DNA of 64,000 nt. Source: Siphonodentalium dalli. Its lineage: Eukaryota > Mollusca > Scaphopoda > Gadilida > Siphonodentaliidae. Both the position numbers and the translations under genes were made by a program. The notes under the pieces are model-generated. The model did not search any database and was not told the DNA's origin. It saw only the letters and a list, made by a program, of their open reading frames with translations. Positions 59,504-64,000 of the stretch are shown one piece after another. How positions within the stretch are numbered: the first letter of the stretch is position 1; each line of letters starts with the position of its first letter. The DNA lies in the NCBI GenBank assembly GCA_032622095.1, contig CP136063.1, positions 211,809,982 through 211,873,981 of the forward strand, in the 5' to 3' direction.

Positions 59504-60114
59504 TATTATTTTTGTTTTCAACCCTTTCTGAATTGTCTATCTATTGGAACATACGCGAACCGGGTTCGTAAAAGGTTGGGTGGCTTATTTTGTACTGACC
59601 AAGAATATTGCATAATTATGCTTATTAATCTATGTCTTAAACAGTTGAACTAGTTGTTTACATATATGATATATGACATCTGTTTATAAAGTGTTCGGAT
59701 GCGATTCTCTTTGCCAGATAGACAGAAAACATCCACATACATATTCCATACAATTTTACTTTGTTTTCTTTGAACCAAAACAAGGCCAGAAAGTCGAAAA
59801 TGGTATCACTCATAAAACAAATTATTGGACCAAACTCAGATTAAATTTGTACACATAGACCACACACATGTCACCTTTAATTCCGAACTTCCGAGCCAAA
59901 AAGTGCAAAAATAATTTGACTAAAACATATTCGAACTTGACATGTATTTTTACTGAGAAACACACATACCGACTTCAGTTCCGATAAAATAATCCAAAAC
60001 GTTATGCCGTTATTCTCTTCTCAGTCGGGTTGTTTGTCGTCAAACATTCTGACGATAATTCAGGTGATGGGCGATCAACGGCAATCACTCTGTAAAAACA
60101 GACCCCTACCAGGA
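59504..60114. other. Unit spacer 10 with ~680-bp deletion
   Basis: After 'acgttatgccgt' (about 60010) the sequence jumps to 'tctcttctcagtcggg'. This removes the G tract, the TGCAAC hairpin, both 'gcgatgccgc' motifs and the CCAAT box. About 105 bp remain upstream of the copy-11 TATA box. Confidence 0.85.
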
Positions 60115-60227
60115 TATATATATAGGGGTAAATGTGCTGCTCGACATTCAGAACATCCCTAAGAACACATGCACTTTCATTATTCAGAAAACTTTTAGTC
60201 GAGGAACTGTACCGTTAAATATTAGGT
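60115..60227 (+). promoter_or_regulatory. Copy 11 core promoter (minimal), exon 1 and GT donor
   Basis: The TATA run is extended by one TA (60115-60124). Predicted exon 1 is 60150-60225 and the donor AG|GTAAGT is at 60226. The upstream region is deleted. Confidence 0.65.
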
Positions 60228-60997
60228 AAGTTTCTATCTATTGAAATTGAGCTTGGTGCATCGGCATTTATGTAACTAATTTGATATATTCCCCGAAATA
60301 TTCTGTACAGATTCATTCCGGGATATAAATAAACTTTAATTCAGCCAGGGAGTACAGTAATCAAGAGCTTCAACCAAAATGTGAGAATTTTATTATTATA
60401 TAGAACAATTCACTTTAATAGAAACACTATACAATCCTATACTGGAGATGTTTCCAGACCTCCCGTAACAATTAACAGCAACAATATAAATCAACAATGT
60501 GTTCTCCTCATCGTGTAATCTGGACCATTAAATAACAAAGAATATAATTTTGTTATTGAAAAAAATAACAAAATAATTTGTGGTGTCCCTCTAAAATATC
60601 CAAATTCTATGAAATAAATGCATAAACAATTCAACATCGAGTATAATAGATATATGTACTAAATGAATATCCCATTGGGTTACGGAAGTATGTATCAGAC
60701 AACTATTCACCTGGAGGCGTGTTCAGGAAAATGAGCAGATGACAGTACGAATAAAATATAACACATGACGACTGCAGAAGATCGAATCGCATGCAAACGT
60801 TCTGAGAAATGTTCAGATATAGTTCAACAAGTTCAACTAACGCCCTATCTGAGAATTCCATAACGGGCTATGGGAGTTACGAGCCAGTGAATATTTAGTA
60901 TCGAAATGGTTAAGCAGTGTGTACTGGAGTGTAAGAATTCAACGTTAACAATTTGTTCAATGTTTTCATAATTTTATTCTTAATTTCAGGCCACACA

Positions 60998-61474
60998 ATG
61001 CAGCGAGTTGGAAACACCCATGTCTACAAAACAAGGGACAGCAGTGTCGTCATCTGGAGCATGAACGGAGATGATAGTCTAGAGACACAGTATCTCCGTA
61101 ACATAGGAAACAAGATACACGACACATCGACAGAATTCGCACTAAATGCCACGTTCACGTGCAAAACACCAGGATACGCCAAGACCGGTAACTCTAAACG
61201 AGCGTCCCCAAGAGAGCTGCTGTTCAGAAACCGACTTGTGACTACGGGAGTGACAAGACATATCTCCACTCCCAAGAACTGCGTGTCCATGCCCAACCTA
61301 ACTGCTATAAATGACACAAAGACAACAAATGAACCAGAGGCGGTAGAGAAACGTGATGAACATGAGAAGTACGAACCGAAGGAGAGAAAAGCCTTCACAA
61401 AGAAACTCAAGAAGTTCTACAAGAGATGCAAACTCCAGACTAAACGAGGGCTGCGTATTCTCACCTTCCTGTGA
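60998..61474 (+). CDS. Array gene copy 11: intact 158-aa frame, divergent right-edge copy
   Basis: A mixture of edge and central variants: D14, M22, A61, E73, K139 and T156, plus private T107 and R143. The 3' UTR is of the edge type ('cctcacattgctg', 'catcacgtgacc'). AATAAA is at 61618-61623. Donor and frame are intact but the upstream promoter region is lost. Confidence 0.7.
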   Translation: MQRVGNTHVYKTRDSSVVIWSMNGDDSLETQYLRNIGNKIHDTSTEFALNATFTCKTPGYAKTGNSKRASPRELLFRNRLVTTGVTRHISTPKNCVSMPNLTAINDTKTTNEPEAVEKRDEHEKYEPKERKAFTKKLKKFYKRCKLQTKRGLRILTFL

Positions 61475-61623
61475 GGCACCATTATCCCCTCACATTGCTG
61501 TTTTCTCATCACGTGACCATTATTGTACAATTATTGTATATAAATAATATGAAATTGTATATACCAATCCAATTTGTACAGCATTTTATCGTTGTTGAGT
61601 TTGTTTAGTTTTGTTTCAATAAA

Positions 61624-63372
61624 TATTATTTTTGTTTTCAACCCTTTCTGAATTGTCTATCTATTGGAACATACGCGAACCGGGTTCGTAAAAGGTTGGG
61701 TGGCTTATTTTGTACTGACCAAGAATATTGCATAATTATGCTTATTAATCTATGTCTTAAACAGTTGAACTAGTTGTTTACATATATGATATATGACATC
61801 TGTTTATAAAGTGTTCGGATGCGATTCTCTTTGCCAGATAGACAGAAAACATCCACATACATATTCCATACAATTTTACTTTGTTTTCTTTGAACCAAAA
61901 CAAGGCCAGAAAGTCGAAAATGGTATCACTCATAAAACAAATTATTGGACCAAACTCAGATTAAATTTGTACACATAGACCACACACATGTCACCTTTAA
62001 TTCCGAACTTCCGAGCCAAAAAGTGCAAAAATAATTTGACTAAAACATATTCGAACTTGACATGTATTTTTACTGAGAAACACACATATCGACTTCAGTT
62101 CCGATAAAATAATCCAAAACGTTATGCCGTGATCGGTCGGAACCCAAAATGTTAACGGACGAACATAAAATATATATACGACCGTTCTTTTCAAACCAGT
62201 GGATGTAATTTGGGCTATAAAACTTTCTGACCCTTTCTTGTCGATCTCCTTACAATCTGACATTCTTCATATAGGAACTCCTATTGCGTGGCCTACTACT
62301 TGGCTTGTATCTAAATAGCTCCCCACCATACATGCTCCGCGAATTTGCCATGCTTTGTATTTTGGTACCTTTTGTTACACAGCAGCATGGTGTTGTATAT
62401 GTGTATGTATGGAGCGTCTTTTAAAGGTCTCTGTGAGACCAGTTTAGTCTGGTTATCGCACGTGAAAGTGCGTGTTTTATGTATCTCTCCGATATGATCA
62501 AAACTATATTTGGTCGAAGGATTGTATTGAGTGCATACACGTTATTCCTATATATCTAACTTCTTGCATGGTGGCAGCTTTTACGACGGCGGACTCTTTC
62601 ACATACAACAACCATAAACAGGTCTCACAAAACGGAAACCTTTACAAGACGCTCCTGTATAAAAAATATACAATACCAAACCATGACGCAATGCCTTTCG
62701 GACCATGGCCGGATGGGGCCTGATATAATTATTCCCTACCACTATTGCCACTAGATCATACCATGAATCTCTACTCTTGATAACGCGTACATGTAAAGAT
62801 CATTCTCCACCCGTTCAAACAATAATATAGTTAACAGTAGGGGTGACCCGTGTGTGTGTGTGTGGGGGTGGGGGGGGGGGGGGTGGGTCCATCTGCAACT
62901 GGGGGTTGCATTATTTTATGAGTCGCTATCGCAATAATATATATTTATTTTATTACCCTGTATGTATGCATGTTCCCAGAGTAGATTCATAACATAGCAT
63001 ATATGCATGCTGGTAATTAAAGGACGGGACTTTTTTGTTGTTTTTTTTTTTTTATAATTTGTCACAATGCACGCCTTTCGGTTCTGCGCCCGATGATAGA
63101 AATATTCCTTTTTATCATTACCGCTCGATAATCTAGTAGCTAAACGCATCCTTTGTGCGATGCCGCGAAATTAACAGTGTTCACCAATCACCAGTGGTAC
63201 CGTTGTGTGTAATTCGGACATAACACACCTTTAAGCGATGCCGCCATGGTTGTTTTGATTGCAAGTCGGCTTCTCTTCTCAGTCGGGTTGTTTGTCGTCA
63301 AACATTCTGACGATAATTCAGGTGATGGGCGATCAACGGCAATCACTCTGTAAAAACAGACCCCAACCGGGA
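61624..63372. other. Unit spacer 11 with a 446-bp insertion
   Basis: Normal unit sequence to 62399, foreign sequence 62400-62845, then normal from 'acccgtgtg'. The G tract is interrupted (GGGGG-T then 14 G, 62864-62883). Confidence 0.75.
62400..62845. mobile_element. Insertion with inverted repeats of unknown type
   Basis: Inside it, 62411-62440 and 62621-62655 are imperfect inverted copies sharing 'ggagcgtctt', 'taaaggt' and 'gtgagacc' on the same strand sense. The left arm also folds on itself (GGTCTC-TGT-GAGACC), and CGCAC/GTGCG follows at about 62459-62474. No clear target duplication. The 83-codon ORF 62472-62723 has no recognisable domain. It may be a MITE or part of a larger element. 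Confidence 0.55.
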
Positions 63373-63483
63373 TATATATAGGGGTAAATGTGCTGCTCGA
63401 CATTCAGAACATCCCTAAGAACACAAGCACTTTCATTATTCAGAAAACTTTTAGTCGAGGAACTGTACCGTTAAATATTAGGT
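63373..63483 (+). promoter_or_regulatory. Copy 12 core promoter, exon 1 and GT donor
   Basis: TATATATA is at 63373-63380. Predicted exon 1 is 63406-63481 and the donor AG|GTAAGT is at 63482. The upstream ORF start is lost here (acaAgcac for acaTgcac). The coding exon lies beyond the window. Confidence 0.65.
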
Positions 63484-64000
63484 AAGTTTCTATCTATTGA
63501 AATTGAGCTTGGTGCATCGGCATTTATGTAACTAATTTGATCTATTCCCCGAAATATTCTGTATAGATTCATGCCGGGATATAAATAAACTTTAATTCAG
63601 CCAGGGAGTACAGTAATCAAGAGCTTCAACCACAATGTGAGAATTTTATTTTATATAGAACAATTCACTTTAATAGAAACACTATACAATCCTATACTGG
63701 AGATGTTTCCAGACCTCCCGTAACAATTAACAACAACAATATAAATCAACAATTTGTTCTCCGCATCGTGTAATCTGGACCATTAAATAACAAAGAATAT
63801 AATTTTGTTATTGAAAAAAATAACAAAATAATTTGTGGTGTCCCTCTAAAATATCCAAATTCTATGAAATAAATGCATAAACAATTCAACATCGAGTATA
63901 ATAGATATATGTACTAAATGAATATCCCATTGGGTTACGAAAGTATGTATTAGACAACAATTCACCTGGAGGCGTGTTCAGGAAAATGAGCAGATGACAG
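63484..64000 (+). other. Partial intron of copy 12
   Basis: Matches the intron of the other copies until the window ends at 'gagcagatgacag'. Whether the 21-bp intron indel is present cannot be seen. Confidence 0.8.

Larger units (their letters stand above)
26518..64000 (+). repeat. Head-to-tail tandem gene array, ~2.8-kb unit
   Basis: Start codons of successive gene bodies lie at 26776, 36479, 39262, 42068, 44868, 47668, 50462, 53267, 56078, 58878 and 60998. Spacings are 2783-2811 bp, except 9703 (LINE insertion) and 2120 (deletion). Units are nearly identical along their full length, including intron and spacer, so amplification is recent or homogenised. All copies share one orientation. 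The array begins mid-intron at 26518 and continues past the right edge of the window. Confidence 0.97.

Noticed and set aside
26802-61410. A 128-codon minus-strand ORF opposite each gene copy
   Set aside because: Antisense shadow of the 158-aa frame. The plus-strand frame has splice acceptor and poly(A) context, the minus strand does not.
27571-61978. A 61-codon plus-strand ORF repeated in every unit (also at 121-306)
   Set aside because: It recurs because the spacer DNA is near-identical. It lacks any promoter or splice context or recognisable domain.
27775-62263. An 88-codon minus-strand ORF repeated in nearly every unit
   Set aside because: Same reasoning. It overlaps non-coding spacer, has no recognisable domain and is interrupted by the deletion in spacer 10 without other consequence.
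62411-62440. Histone mRNA 3' stem-loop
   Set aside because: The hairpin GGTCTC-TGT-GAGACC has the wrong stem and loop for the conserved histone element, and no histone gene is nearby.

Overview
The window is animal nuclear DNA: AT-rich, dense in non-LTR retrotransposons, a SINE, MITEs, foldback elements and microsatellites, with an intron-containing gene and metazoan-type TATA, splice and AATAAA signals. Interspersed repeats carrying phrases such as 'gccataactctgg' and 'gatgaaacttggtatgtg' are of a kind I associate with bivalve mollusc genomes, so a bivalve or other lophotrochozoan is my best guess. Nothing in the window proves the species. There are no bacterial features.

Layout. Positions 1-521 are the tail of a repeat unit that reappears further right. 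Positions 522-26517 are a roughly 26 kb block with no convincing host gene. It holds two TTAA-flanked MITEs (991-1580, 10815-11273), two copies of another MITE (4691-4935, 20802-21031), foldback elements (9722-9980, 13131-13860, 17953-18480, 19856-20424), a near-perfect hairpin (12405-12513), repeats rich in AGGTCA half-sites (15779-17894), a tRNA-derived SINE (21090-21250), two broken LINE fragments (21244-22600 and 24086-25833) and a roughly 660-bp pure ATAC microsatellite (22971-23627).

Positions 26518-64000 are a head-to-tail array of about 2.8-kb units. Each unit has a TATA box, a predicted 76-nt non-coding exon 1, an intron of about 745-765 bp and a coding exon 2 with an AATAAA signal. 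Exon 2 encodes a 158-residue, lysine-rich protein that I do not recognise. Eleven gene bodies and a twelfth promoter/exon 1 are present. Eight reading frames are intact (copies 1, 2, 4, 5, 6, 7, 10, 11) and three are frameshifted (3, 8, 9). Six of the eleven exon-1 splice donors have lost GT (five CT, one AT). A full-length, apparently intact 6.9-kb LINE with two open ORFs and 25-bp target-site duplications (28651-35546) sits in the promoter of copy 2. Copy 11 has lost about 680 bp of upstream DNA, and copy 1 has no promoter or exon 1. Copy 7 is therefore the only copy here with an intact frame, a GT donor and a nearly complete upstream region.

The tandem, partly decayed, partly homogenised array of an unknown gene is the most interesting object in the window. 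It could be a rapidly evolving amplified gene family, or a satellite-like amplification in which most copies are already dead. Variation at splice donors, promoters and reading frames gives testable predictions about which copies are expressed.
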